Assembly: GCA_016721825.1 (NCBI GenBank)
Contig: JADKHI010000002.1
Span: forward strand, 310,001 to 374,000
Reading direction: 5' to 3'
Source: Flavobacteriales bacterium
Lineage (GTDB): Bacteria; Bacteroidota; Bacteroidia; Flavobacteriales_F; PHOS-HE28
Length of the DNA stretch: 64,000 nt
The notes below the pieces were generated by a model that saw nothing but the letters and a program-made list of their open reading frames with translations, did not search any database and was not told where the DNA came from. A program made the position numbers and the translations under genes. This document shows positions 35,708-45,120 of the stretch, one piece after another (position 1 is the stretch's first letter; the number at the start of each line of letters is the position of its first letter).

Positions 35708-35733
35708 GGGCAGATGGACTGTTGGGAGCGCCC

Positions 35734-37350
35734 TTACTTGGCGGATTCCTTGCTGAACTGGATGAGCACCGGATAGGTCATGTCCGAGCCGAAGCCCGGT
35801 GTGCCGATGGTGACGAGGGTATTGGGGTTGAGGCGCCAGATGCTGGAGGCCTTGAAGTACCCTTGTTGTAGACCGTCCTTCATGATCTGGCGGGGCTTCT
35901 CCGTACCATCGGGCTTGAACTCCAACAACGTGGCGTCCTTGCCTGAGCTGATACGGTCGAGGGGCTCTTTCTTCTTGCGCTTCTCGTAGTTGGCCATGTC
36001 GTCGTTCAAGAGGATGAACAAGGCTCCCTCAAAGGTCGCACAGATCAGACGGCCCGGGATGTCGTTATCGTACGACATGTCACGATCGATCTGCTTGTAC
36101 CATTTCGCATCGCCCTCAGCGCCCAGGTCCATCACATGCAGGTCCCAGTTGTCCCAGCTGTACTTGGGTTTCTTGTTGCCGCTAAGGTCGCTGACCATGG
36201 TGGTGATGCGGGCACTTCCGTGAGCCACGAGGTAGGCGCCACCATCCTTGCGGGGCATCACGCGCTCCACCACGATGTCGGTCTGGTAACGCTCTTCGTC
36301 CTTGGTCTTGATCTTCACCATCTGCTTGGCCAGCGGGTGCTGCTTCCAGTTGCCCCAGGCCATGGTGTTCACATCAAGTGTGGTGTAGTAGAGCCCCACG
36401 GCTTCGTTGCGATTGAGATCGGGCTGGCTGTACACCCCGGCCACGGCCAGGTTCCCATCAGCGCGGAAGGCGAAGGTGGCGTCCATGGCATAGTCCTCGG
36501 CAGGTAGGTCGATGGCGGCGGTGCGCTGACCGGCGCTATCCAACTTGTAGAGCGCGTAGCTGTAACCGATCTCGCCCTTGGTCTTGGGTTCGGGGTTGCT
36601 AACGTTCTTCACCAGGTACCACACGGCGCCGGCCTTGTCCACCTGCGTGTCGAGGATCTTCACGGATCGCGCGCTGGCATCGGTCTGGAGCGTGTAGTTC
36701 CACAAGGGCTTCATGTCCTTGCCGAGCACCATGGCGAAAATGGGACAACCGGCGCTGCGGCTGGTGGTGTTGGGGGTCAGCTGCAGCAGGAGCTTGGTGC
36801 TGTCGGTGTTCACGATCGTGGTGAAGCCGATGGACATGTTGCTCTGGAAGTACTCCGGCCCCTTGCCCAAGCGGTCGTAGGGCAGTTCGGTGATGATCTG
36901 CGCTCCTTTGCCGGTGAGGCTACGGGGGCTCAGCACTTGTTGGATCAGCAGGAGCTTGTTGTTCTCGGGATCCGGCTTGGAGGCGATCATGCGGAACTGC
37001 CCGCCGAAGTACTCGATGGTCTCAATGGCCACAGGGCCTTCGCCCCACACCACCTTGGGCTTGTCGTTCTTGATGGGCAGCATGGTCTCGGTGGCGTAGC
37101 TCCAGAGCGACCAGTCGGTCTGCACCTGGCTGAGGCCGCCCAGCACGGGGTCGCCGCCTTTGGTCTTCAGGGCCACCACGGATCCAGCGTCGCCCTTCAC
37201 CACTTTCACGACCCCATGATCCTCGTCCGCCTTTCCGCCGATGTCGGCCTTCACCTTTACGCGCACCTTGCTCTCCTGGGCGAAGAGGAGGGCGGGGGCG
37301 CTAAGGAGCGCCAGCGTCAGCAGGGGAAGGGTGAGGGTCCGGAGGCGCAT
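35734..37350 (-). CDS. Secreted hypothetical protein, beta-rich
   Basis: A 538-residue exported protein with a signal peptide (residues 1-24, LPLLTLALLSAPALLFAQ). The mature part has repeated beta-strand blocks with scattered GxxW and DGTEK-type turns (for example NLAVAGVYSQPDL, GGAYLVAHGSARI), suggesting a beta-propeller-like fold. There is no T9SS tail and no recognisable catalytic motif. I do not recognise the family. ATG 37350 is preferred to 37476 because it starts the signal peptide, and a TATTTTCA box is 31 nt upstream. Confidence 0.6.
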   Translation of the reverse strand: MRLRTLTLPLLTLALLSAPALLFAQESKVRVKVKADIGGKADEDHGVVKVVKGDAGSVVALKTKGGDPVLGGLSQVQTDWSLWSYATETMLPIKNDKPKVVWGEGPVAIETIEYFGGQFRMIASKPDPENNKLLLIQQVLSPRSLTGKGAQIITELPYDRLGKGPEYFQSNMSIGFTTIVNTDSTKLLLQLTPNTTSRSAGCPIFAMVLGKDMKPLWNYTLQTDASARSVKILDTQVDKAGAVWYLVKNVSNPEPKTKGEIGYSYALYKLDSAGQRTAAIDLPAEDYAMDATFAFRADGNLAVAGVYSQPDLNRNEAVGLYYTTLDVNTMAWGNWKQHPLAKQMVKIKTKDEERYQTDIVVERVMPRKDGGAYLVAHGSARITTMVSDLSGNKKPKYSWDNWDLHVMDLGAEGDAKWYKQIDRDMSYDNDIPGRLICATFEGALFILLNDDMANYEKRKKKEPLDRISSGKDATLLEFKPDGTEKPRQIMKDGLQQGYFKASSIWRLNPNTLVTIGTPGFGSDMTYPVLIQFSKESAK

Positions 37351-37381
37351 GGGCAGGTGGGTGTTCCGCAATGGGGGGGTG

Positions 37382-37389
37382 AAAATAGA
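37382..37389 (-). promoter_or_regulatory. -7-like box TATTTTCA
   Basis: Reverse-strand, 31 nt before ATG 37350. It differs from TAnnTTTG by the last two bases, so confidence is low. Confidence 0.3.
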
Positions 37390-37427
37390 GGTCGTCATGG
37401 AACCGGACGTTCCAAGCATCAGGCCGA

Positions 37428-38639
<1,212 letters not shown>

Positions 38640-38671
38640 GCTTGGTGCGCCGAAGGCTCGGCGATGGCTTA

Positions 38672-39112
38672 TCAGGGTTTCGGTTCTTCCTCCGGGAACC
38701 AGGGCTTGCCCGTGCGGTACACCGTGCCTTTGAACAGGGCCACGGTCTTACCGTGTTCGTCGGTGACGGTCACATGGTACACGCCGATGCTGCGGCTCAG
38801 GCTTTTCTCCTCGCTGTTGGCCGTGAGCACATCGCCTTCCTTCAAGGCCCGCGTGTGGCTGATGGAGGTCTCCACGCTCACCGCTTGGATGCCGTGGGAG
38901 TTGGAGGCGAAGGCCAGGCAGCTATCGGCCAGGGAATAGGTGATGCCGCCATGGGCGATGGCGAAGCCGTTGAGCATCTCGTTCCGCACCGTCATCCGCA
39001 ATTCACAATGGCCGGGGCGCAGTGCAACACGTTCGATCCCCAGCCAGATGCTGAAGGGGTCGTTGTCGTACATGCGGGCCACGACCTTCTCGGCCAGTTC
39101 CTGGGGCGTCAT
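38672..39112 (-). CDS. paaI: Hydroxyphenylacetyl-CoA thioesterase (PaaI-like)
   Basis: A 146-residue hotdog-fold thioesterase. The LNGFAIAHGGITYSLADSCLA segment (N/G-x-x-H-G-G) and the C-terminal GKTVALFKGTVYRTG match PaaI. PaaI hydrolyses phenylacetyl-type CoA esters and protects the phenylacetate pathway from trapped intermediates. ATG 39112 is preferred over 39247; the extra N-terminus of the long frame is unlike the family, and a TACTTTCG box lies 6 nt upstream. The downstream thiolase is probably co-transcribed. Confidence 0.85.
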   Translation of the reverse strand: MTPQELAEKVVARMYDNDPFSIWLGIERVALRPGHCELRMTVRNEMLNGFAIAHGGITYSLADSCLAFASNSHGIQAVSVETSISHTRALKEGDVLTANSEEKSLSRSIGVYHVTVTDEHGKTVALFKGTVYRTGKPWFPEEEPKP

Positions 39113-39118
39113 CGGGCA

Positions 39119-39126
39119 CGAAAGTA
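39119..39126 (-). promoter_or_regulatory. -7 box TACTTTCG
   Basis: Six nt before the paaI ATG at 39112 on the reverse strand, implying a leaderless or very short leader. Confidence 0.5.
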
Positions 39127-39135
39127 GGGTGCAGG

Positions 39136-39639
39136 CTAGATGAGCTCCTTGGGCAGCACACCCTCGTGCTCCAACAGCCACTTCTTGCGCCAGAGCTCGC
39201 CCGCATAACCGCTCAACAGGCCGTTCTTGCCGATCACCCGGTGGCAAGGCACCAGGATCAGCAGCGGGTTATCGCCACAGGCGGTGCCGGCGGAACGGGC
39301 GTTGCCACCCACCACGTCGCTAAGCTGCTCGTAGGTGAGGGCCTTGCCGAAGGCGATCTTGGAGAGTTGCTTCCAGATGCTCTTCCGGTAATCCGATCCT
39401 ACTTGGAACAAGGGCAGGTCGAACTTGGTGCGCCGTCCGGCGAAGTAGCCCTTTAGCTGCTCCGTGGCCTCTTTCAAGGCCTTAGGTTGCTTACCGCCAT
39501 GGCCGCGCCCCAACGACTTGAAGGAAACGCGCGTGATGCGCTCACCGTCGCATTCCACGTACACCTTGCCAATGGGGCTTTCCACCGAGGCGACGTACAT
39601 GGGTCCGAACAGTTCAGGGGCTTCTCCGGGTGACCGCAT
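39136..39639 (-). CDS. ogt: Methylated-DNA--protein-cysteine methyltransferase
   Basis: A 167-residue DNA repair protein that takes the alkyl group from O6-alkylguanine onto its own cysteine. The active site is in ILVPCHRVIG (PCHRV), followed by GLLSGYAGELWRKKWLLEHE; the helix-turn-helix region is FGKALTYEQLSDVVGGNARSAG. Length and layout fit the Ogt group without an Ada domain. ATG 39639 is taken because a CAAGTTTG box abuts it 7 nt upstream, although 39645 (two codons longer) is possible. A second box (TACATTCG, 39667-39674) is further upstream. Confidence 0.93.
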   Translation of the reverse strand: MRSPGEAPELFGPMYVASVESPIGKVYVECDGERITRVSFKSLGRGHGGKQPKALKEATEQLKGYFAGRRTKFDLPLFQVGSDYRKSIWKQLSKIAFGKALTYEQLSDVVGGNARSAGTACGDNPLLILVPCHRVIGKNGLLSGYAGELWRKKWLLEHEGVLPKELI

Positions 39640-39646
39640 TTTCATG

Positions 39647-39654
39647 CAAACTTG
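39647..39654 (-). promoter_or_regulatory. -7-like box CAAGTTTG
   Basis: Seven nt before the ogt ATG at 39639. An alternative box, TACATTCG, is at 39667-39674 on the same strand. Confidence 0.35.
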
Positions 39655-39681
39655 CAGGCAGGGACACGAATGTAATCACCC

Positions 39682-40347
39682 ATGGCTTGGTTCACGGACG
39701 ACTTCAACCGCTTCTTCAAGGAGCTGGCAAAGAACAACAACAAGGACTGGTTCGATGCGAACCGGAAGCGCTATGAGAAGACCGTGAAGGAGCCTTTCTC
39801 GGGCTTCGTTCTGGAGATGATCAAGCGCATCCATGCAGTGGATAAGGCGGTGCACATCGAGCCCAAGGACGCGATCTTCCGCATCAACAGGGACATCCGT
39901 TTCAGCAAGGACAAGACGCCTTACAAGCTGAACAGCTCGGCCATCATTTCATCCAGCGGTCGCAAGGACCACGGCACGCCTGGCATCTACTTCGAGCTGG
40001 GACCTGAGCATGTGGCCATCTACGGCGGTCGCTACCAGCCGGAGCCGGAAGACCTCCGCATGATCCGGGAGCACATTGCTGGCAACCTCAAGAAGTTCAA
40101 GACCTTGCGTGAGGACAAGACCTTCGTGAAGCTCTTCGGGACCATCCAAGGGGAGCGGAACAAGGTGCTGCCCGCCGAGTTGAGGGCGGCTGCGGAAAAG
40201 GAACCGTTGCTGTACAACAAACAATTCTACTGGACCTCGGAGCACCCCGCGAAGCTCGTTACCGACCCAACGCTGGCGGATCTCCTGATGGAGCACTACC
40301 ACGCCATGCGGCCGCTGAACGCCTTCCTCGGCGGACCGAGGGGGTGA
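39682..40347 (+). CDS. DUF2461 family protein
   Basis: A 221-residue cytosolic protein of the DUF2461 (TIGR02453) family. Landmarks: FFKELAKNNNKDWFDANRKRYE at the start, IFRINRDIRFSKDKTPYK in the middle and YGGRYQPEPEDLRMIREHIA further along. The family is widespread in Bacteroidota and of unknown biochemical function. It is divergent from ogt and convergent with the YceI gene, with a hairpin terminator after its stop. Confidence 0.92.
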   Translation: MAWFTDDFNRFFKELAKNNNKDWFDANRKRYEKTVKEPFSGFVLEMIKRIHAVDKAVHIEPKDAIFRINRDIRFSKDKTPYKLNSSAIISSSGRKDHGTPGIYFELGPEHVAIYGGRYQPEPEDLRMIREHIAGNLKKFKTLREDKTFVKLFGTIQGERNKVLPAELRAAAEKEPLLYNKQFYWTSEHPAKLVTDPTLADLLMEHYHAMRPLNAFLGGPRG

Positions 40348-40355
40348 AAGCAAGA

Positions 40356-40379
40356 AGCGCCCGCCTTTCGGCGAGCGCT
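40356..40379. terminator. Bidirectional terminator hairpin
   Basis: AGCGC/GCGCT and CGCC/GGCG arms form a stem with one mismatch. It lies between the stops of DUF2461 (40347) and the convergent YceI gene (40401), with outer arms GGTGAAAG and CTTTCACC extending it. Confidence 0.6.
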
Positions 40380-40400
40380 CCCTCACTTTCACCTTGGTGC

Positions 40401-41048
40401 TTACTGGGCCTTGCCCGTCAACACCACGGAGAGGACGATGTCATCGGCAAGGAACATATCCTTTGCAGGGTTCGCCCATGTGGCGCCGTACTTCTGGCGG
40501 TCGAAGATCAGTTTGCCGGTGGCGGTCACAGTGCCGTCGGCGTTCGGGGTCACCATGATCTCGGTAACCTTCTCGGTACTGGTCTTGCCACGCACGGTCA
40601 GGTCAGCGGTGGCGGTGTTGCCTTCCACAGCCGTGATCTTCACGGTGGCGGTGGGGAAACTGTCCACAGCGAAGAACGCCGGGCTGCTGAGGTGACCGAT
40701 CAGGCCTTCACGGGGGTGCTCTGCACTGTAGCCGTCGTCCTTGGGATCGATGCTCTTCATGTCAGCCGTGAAATTGCCACCGGTCAACTGGCCACCTTTG
40801 GTCATTAGAACGCCCTCGGTCAAGGTCAGCTCACCGAAGTGGCTGTAGGCCTTCACTCCGGTCATGTTGCCTTCCCACTTCACCTTGCTGGCAGCAGGGT
40901 CGATGGTGTAGGTCATTTCCTTTGATGCAGCGGCAGCGATGCTATCGGCCACGGCCTTTTCACGCGCAGCGGCCTGCTCTGCTGCGGAGGGTCCACAGGA
41001 CACGAAGATCACAGCTGCAGCAGCAGCGCTCAGTACGGTCAGTTTCAT
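40401..41048 (-). CDS. YceI-family lipocalin-like lipoprotein
   Basis: A 215-residue exported protein. The N-terminus MKLTVLSAAAAAVIFVSCG ends in a plausible lipobox, then the YceI domain: YTIDPAASKVKWEGNMTGVKAYSHFGELTLTEG, VLMTKGGQLTGGNFTADM, G-H-L-S-S-P-A-F-F, AEVNTATAD-type strand and the C-terminal A-N-P-A-K-D-M-F. YceI proteins bind long-chain polyisoprenoids in a beta-barrel. A weak promoter-like box (TTTCTTTG, 41079-41086) is 30 nt upstream. Confidence 0.87.
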   Translation of the reverse strand: MKLTVLSAAAAAVIFVSCGPSAAEQAAAREKAVADSIAAAASKEMTYTIDPAASKVKWEGNMTGVKAYSHFGELTLTEGVLMTKGGQLTGGNFTADMKSIDPKDDGYSAEHPREGLIGHLSSPAFFAVDSFPTATVKITAVEGNTATADLTVRGKTSTEKVTEIMVTPNADGTVTATGKLIFDRQKYGATWANPAKDMFLADDIVLSVVLTGKAQ

Positions 41049-41098
41049 GGGATGTCGAAAAGAGGTTGGTTGAGGCCGCAAAGAAAGGCATAGAAATG

Positions 41099-41125
41099 AT
41101 TCCATGGAAACTATTTCAATGGAAT
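41099..41125. repeat. Short inverted repeat in the yceI/paaH-like gap
   Basis: ATTCCAT and ATGGAAT arms around a 13-nt spacer, within the YceI promoter region. It could be an operator, but it is short and unsupported elsewhere. Confidence 0.3.
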
Positions 41126-41153
41126 TTTCGAAGGTCACGGCAAAGGGAGCAGG

Positions 41154-42329
41154 CTAGTGGAAACGTTGCGCGTTCCGGGCCATGCGCCGGAGCAGGGGGG
41201 AGGGGCGGTATCGATCCTCGCCGAACTCGGCTTGAAGCGCGTCGAGCACGGAAAGCCAATGGGCTGCTCCCTTCTCGTCGGCCCACGCCAGAAGCCCCTT
41301 CGGGTAGTTCACACCCTTGGTCATGGCCAGGTCGATGTCCTCCTTCGAAGCCACGCCGAGGTGGAGGGCATCGGCCGCTTCATTGATCAGCATCGCCAGC
41401 ACGCGTTCCACGATGCGGGCACCAAGCTCCGGTGCAACGCTGGGCGCAGCGCCCACTGCGGACTGGCCCTTCTCGTCATAGATATAATAGCCGCGACCTG
41501 TCTTGCGTCCGAGCCAACCGGCCTCCACCATGCGCTGCTGGGTGAAGCTGGGGCGGTAACGCGGCTCGTAGAAAAAGCTTTCCCACACGGTGCGCGTTAC
41601 GGTGAAGTTGATGTCGTTGCCGATCAGGTCCATTAGTTCGAAAGGCCCCATGCGGAAGCCACCGATGGTCTTGAGCGCGTGATCGATGGTGGCCATGTCC
41701 GCCACACCTTCCTCGTAAAGCCGGATACTTTCGCCGTAATAGGGGCGGGCCACACGGTTCACAATGAAGCCCGGCGTGTCCTTGCAGGTAACGGGTACTT
41801 TGCCCCAAGCGGTCATCAGCAGCCGCGCTGCATCACAGGCCCGTGGGTCTGTGGCCACACCGGGCACCACTTCCACCAAGGGCATCAGGGGCGCGGGGTT
41901 GAAGAAGTGCAAGCCCACCACACGACCCGGCTTGGTGCAGGCCGCAGCGATCGCAGTTACGCTCAGGCTGCTGGTGTTGGTGGCGAGAAGGGCATCGGAG
42001 CTCAGCAGAGCATCAAGTTCCGCAAAGACCTTCTTCTTCACCGCGAGGTCCTCCACGATGGCCTCGATCACCAGTCCGCAGCCGGCCAGCGCCTTGATCT
42101 CCGTAGCCGGGGTGATGCGATCGCCGATGGCCTTCGCCGTTCCGGCTTCGAGCTTACCCTTCTCCACAAGCTTGTCCAACGTGCGCTGTAGTCCGGTCAT
42201 GGCCTTGTCCACTGCTTCCTTGCGCGTGTCGAACAGCACGGTAGGGTGACCGGCCTGCGCGGCCACCTGTGCGATGCCGCTGCCCATGGTGCCAGCACCG
42301 ATCACGCCGACGATCATCTTGTCGCTCAT
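41154..42329 (-). CDS. 3-hydroxyacyl-CoA dehydrogenase, PaaH-like
   Basis: A 391-residue NAD-dependent dehydrogenase. Rossmann motif GVIGAGTMGSGIAQVAAQAG, catalytic HFFNPAPLMPLVEVV and CKDTPGFIVNR are all present. The extra C-terminal domain (residues about 300-391, with DLAMTKGVNYPKGLLAWA) matches the longer PaaH/PaaC type rather than the short 3-hydroxybutyryl-CoA form. It oxidises 3-hydroxyadipyl-CoA or similar acyl-CoAs. A GATCTTTG box lies 5 nt before the ATG, so it may be transcribed separately from the nearby META/dnaN unit. Confidence 0.9.
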   Translation of the reverse strand: MSDKMIVGVIGAGTMGSGIAQVAAQAGHPTVLFDTRKEAVDKAMTGLQRTLDKLVEKGKLEAGTAKAIGDRITPATEIKALAGCGLVIEAIVEDLAVKKKVFAELDALLSSDALLATNTSSLSVTAIAAACTKPGRVVGLHFFNPAPLMPLVEVVPGVATDPRACDAARLLMTAWGKVPVTCKDTPGFIVNRVARPYYGESIRLYEEGVADMATIDHALKTIGGFRMGPFELMDLIGNDINFTVTRTVWESFFYEPRYRPSFTQQRMVEAGWLGRKTGRGYYIYDEKGQSAVGAAPSVAPELGARIVERVLAMLINEAADALHLGVASKEDIDLAMTKGVNYPKGLLAWADEKGAAHWLSVLDALQAEFGEDRYRPSPLLRRMARNAQRFH

Positions 42330-42334
42330 GTGGC

Positions 42335-42342
42335 CAAAGATC
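42335..42342 (-). promoter_or_regulatory. -7-like box GATCTTTG
   Basis: Reverse strand, 5 nt before the start of the PaaH-like gene; first base differs from the consensus. Confidence 0.35.
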
Positions 42343-42353
42343 GGCGGCAGGAA

Positions 42354-42381
42354 ATGAAAAACCCCGGAACAGGTCCGGGGT
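42354..42381 (-). terminator. Terminator of the dnaN-META unit
   Basis: ACCCCGGA (42361-42368) and TCCGGGGT (42374-42381) form a perfect stem; on the reverse strand it is followed by TTTTTCATTTC. It lies downstream of the META gene stop at 42406. Confidence 0.75.
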
Positions 42382-42405
42382 TCTCCGTGTGTCGTAGGGA
42401 ACGGC

Positions 42406-42834
42406 TCACTTTCCGCCGGTGAAGGAAGCCAGTTCGGTGCCGTCCTTCATCAGTTTCAGCAGGCCCTTGTCAAGGCTGAAGCTGTTGGCCTCGCGCAAGG
42501 CGCCCATGAAGCCATCCTCGATCTTCTGGGTGCTTTCGCAATACTTCTTGGTGCTGCCCACACCGGGGAATCCAATGGTGCTGCCATCGAGGTTGAACTG
42601 CCCCATGAGGTTGTTGCAGCCACCGAAGCCGGAAAGCGACTTGTCCGCCGCCAGCTGGATCCACGGGTTCTGTGCGCCTTCGGGAAGTTGGAGCGCCTGT
42701 CCGGCGACGGACTGCAGCATCCACTTCTTGTCCAACACGTCGGTCATGCTCATGGCACCGCTCTTGTCCGCGCACTTGCTCGCGCTAAGCACCAGACCAA
42801 GGGCCAGGGCCACCAAGGGAAGTTTCGCGCGCAT
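42406..42834 (-). CDS. META-domain exported protein
   Basis: A 142-residue protein with an N-terminal export signal (LVALALGLVLSASKC, possible lipoprotein Cys) and a META/HslJ-type domain: K-K-W-M-L-Q-S-V-A-G near residue 37, then LSGFGGCNNLMGQFN and the FMGALREANSFSL helix. META domains are found in stress- and surface-associated proteins (HslJ and motility-related). The ATG at 42834 shares one base with the dnaN stop (TGATG), so the two genes are coupled. The function here is not known. Confidence 0.8.
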   Translation of the reverse strand: MRAKLPLVALALGLVLSASKCADKSGAMSMTDVLDKKWMLQSVAGQALQLPEGAQNPWIQLAADKSLSGFGGCNNLMGQFNLDGSTIGFPGVGSTKKYCESTQKIEDGFMGALREANSFSLDKGLLKLMKDGTELASFTGGK

Positions 42835-43955
42835 CAGCTGTTGAGCATCACGGGCATCACGAGCATCAGCACATCCTCGCCGACCTCACCAGCTTCACCG
42901 GGAAGCAGGATGCCAGCGCGGTTGGGTGCGCTCATCTCCAGCACCACGTGTTCGCAGCTCAAGTTGTTCAGCATGTCCATCAGGAAGCGGCTGTTGAAGC
43001 CGATGGTCATGTCCTCACCCTCGTAGGTGCAGGTGAGCTTCTCGTTGGCCTCGTTGCTGAAGTCCAGATCCTCGGCGCTCACGATCAGCTGGCTGCCGTT
43101 GATGCTGAGGCGCACCTGGTGGGTGGTCTTGTTGCTGAAGATTGCCACACGGCGGATCGAGCTGAGGAAGGTGGCGCGATCGATGGTGAGCTTGTTCGGG
43201 TTCTTCTTCGGGATCACCGCCTCGTAGTTCGGGTACTTGCCATCGATCAGGCGGCACACCATGAGGATGTTGTCGAAGGTGAACGAGGCGTTGTTCTCGT
43301 TGTATGCCACGCTGACCTCGGCGTTGGTGCCGCCCAAACTGTTCTTCAGCAGGTTCAGGGGCTTCTTGGGGACGATGAAGCTCGCGGGCTTGTCGGCGCG
43401 AACGTCGGTGCGCTTGTAGCGGACCAGCTTGTGGGCGTCGGTGGCCACGAAGTTCACGCTGTCTTCACCGAGCTCGAAGAAGATCCCGCTCATCACCGGG
43501 CGGAGGTCGTCGTTGCCGGTGGCGAAGATGCTCTTGTTGATGGCCGTGGCCAGGGTGCCGGCCGGCAGCACGAAGGTGCTCGGCGATTCGAGGACGGGGC
43601 TCTTGGGGAACTCCGCGCCGCTGAAGCCGGTCATCTTGTACTTGCCCTGGTCGCTGATCAGCTCCACGCCGTGGTGCTTGCCATCGATGCTGAAGGTGAG
43701 GGGCTGCTCGGGGAAGGCCTTGAGGGTGTCCAGGAGCAAACGGGCGGGAATGGCCACGCTGCCTTTGTCCTTCGCCTCCACGGCCATCGTTGCAGTGATG
43801 GTGGTCTCAAGATCGCTGGCGGTCACTGTGAGCTGCTTGCCGTCGATCTCGAACAGGAAGTTGTCGAGGATGGGGAGCGTGTTGCTGCTGGCGAGCACGC
43901 CCTGCAATGTCTGCAGCTGCTTCAACAGCGCCGTACTGGACACAATGAACTTCAT
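42834..43955 (-). CDS. dnaN: DNA polymerase III beta subunit (sliding clamp)
   Basis: A 373-residue processivity clamp with three repeated domains. It starts MKFIVSSTALLKQLQTLQGV, the usual Bacteroidota DnaN N-terminus, and ends VLMLVMPVMLNS. The internal motif GKYPNYEAVIPK is diagnostic. ATG 43955 is used; an ATG at 43991 adds 12 residues outside the family. A TATCTTTG box (44026-44033) lies 70 nt upstream. Its location next to gldFG rather than dnaA is common in this phylum. Confidence 0.95.
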   Translation of the reverse strand: MKFIVSSTALLKQLQTLQGVLASSNTLPILDNFLFEIDGKQLTVTASDLETTITATMAVEAKDKGSVAIPARLLLDTLKAFPEQPLTFSIDGKHHGVELISDQGKYKMTGFSGAEFPKSPVLESPSTFVLPAGTLATAINKSIFATGNDDLRPVMSGIFFELGEDSVNFVATDAHKLVRYKRTDVRADKPASFIVPKKPLNLLKNSLGGTNAEVSVAYNENNASFTFDNILMVCRLIDGKYPNYEAVIPKKNPNKLTIDRATFLSSIRRVAIFSNKTTHQVRLSINGSQLIVSAEDLDFSNEANEKLTCTYEGEDMTIGFNSRFLMDMLNNLSCEHVVLEMSAPNRAGILLPGEAGEVGEDVLMLVMPVMLNS

Positions 43956-44025
43956 CGTTGCGGTCTTTTCCTTGGTTGCTACCGTTTCCATCTCTAGGTC
44001 TCGCCAGGTCGTTTTCCGGCGCGCC

Positions 44026-44033
44026 CAAAGATA
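44026..44033 (-). promoter_or_regulatory. -7 box TATCTTTG before dnaN
   Basis: Exact consensus on the reverse strand, 70 nt before ATG 43955 and 34 nt before the alternative ATG 43991. Confidence 0.55.
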
Positions 44034-44106
44034 GCCCGGCCCCTAGGGGCGTTCCGGTCCACTTATCAACACGGAAGCGGCTTTTTCCACAGTCCGAGCG
44101 CCTCGC

Positions 44107-45120
44107 TCAGCGCGCCACCAGCAACTGGATCGGCAAGGTGATCCGGTCGAAGTGCATCCGTTGTACCACCACCATGCAGGTATCGTCCAGCAAGGCCCAC
44201 TGGCGGTCGGTGTCCTCCACCAACAGCTGGCCCTCCATGTTGCGCTCTTCCTTATAGGGCTTCTTCTTCCAGAACGGCACACGCTGCACGGCCCCGTCCG
44301 CCTTGGCGATCTCCAGTATGTGGGAAGGGGTGCTGGCCAGCACCGAATCGCGCTCTGCCTTGGTGATCTTCCGCTCGAAGTACTCGAAGTGCTGGTCCCG
44401 TAATGTGCGCATCAGGTCTTTCACCGCTGAACTGTCCATGGCCACCGCCACCTTGTCGTTCGTCAAGAGACTCAAGGCGTTGCCACCGTCGTAGGTCACC
44501 GTCCAACCGTCAGCCGGGCGTGTTGTGTTGGTCATCGTCACCCGGCGGATCGCCGTCAGGTCCGGGTAGTTCAGGACGTCGGTGCTCCGCCAGTCATCGA
44601 TGCCAGTGTGAAAGCGTGTGGTGAGAAAGCCGGAAAATCCGCTCATGGCCATCACGAAGGGGACACTGCTCTTGCCTTTGCCAGGGATCTCCAGCAACAT
44701 GAAGGTGCCGTAGTGGTCCTGCGTGGCGTGGCCCACATACCAGACCTTGGCAGGCACATCATCGCCCATGTAGATCTCCACCTTCTTGGCCGTGCTGCTC
44801 ATCACCTTCAACACGTTCGCCTCGGCCGCCTTGGGCACGGGCGTACGCACTTCCACGCGCAAGAAGGTCTTCAGCAGCAACTGCACGTTCTTGGGGTTTG
44901 CCGGCATGCCGTTCACGGTCCAGGTGCCAGGGCCGGTGCGCTTCAGGTCGGCCGTATGCCCGTTCATTTCCGCGATGAAGATCCGGTCCACCGCGCTGGT
45001 GTCGGCCACGGCGAAGTCGGTGAGGGGACCGCTGAGGGTGCTCCCCGTGTTGGAGCGGTAGAGCCAGAAGGCCACACCAGCCAGCAGCAGGAAGATCGCG
45101 AGGAGCAGGCGGCGGTTCAT
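44107..45120 (-). CDS. DUF4340 protein linked to GldFG (set B)
   Basis: A 337-residue protein with an N-terminal transmembrane helix (LLLAIFLLLAGVAFWLYRS) and a DUF4340 periplasmic domain (ADTSAVDRIFIAEMNGHTADL, VEIYMGDDVPAKVWYVG). It is the last gene of the set B operon and its start shares one base with the gldG stop. It is paralogous to the 321-residue protein at 30895-31860. Presumed to be an accessory of the GldF/GldG complex; no direct function is known. Confidence 0.8.
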   Translation of the reverse strand: MNRRLLLAIFLLLAGVAFWLYRSNTGSTLSGPLTDFAVADTSAVDRIFIAEMNGHTADLKRTGPGTWTVNGMPANPKNVQLLLKTFLRVEVRTPVPKAAEANVLKVMSSTAKKVEIYMGDDVPAKVWYVGHATQDHYGTFMLLEIPGKGKSSVPFVMAMSGFSGFLTTRFHTGIDDWRSTDVLNYPDLTAIRRVTMTNTTRPADGWTVTYDGGNALSLLTNDKVAVAMDSSAVKDLMRTLRDQHFEYFERKITKAERDSVLASTPSHILEIAKADGAVQRVPFWKKKPYKEERNMEGQLLVEDTDRQWALLDDTCMVVVQRMHFDRITLPIQLLVAR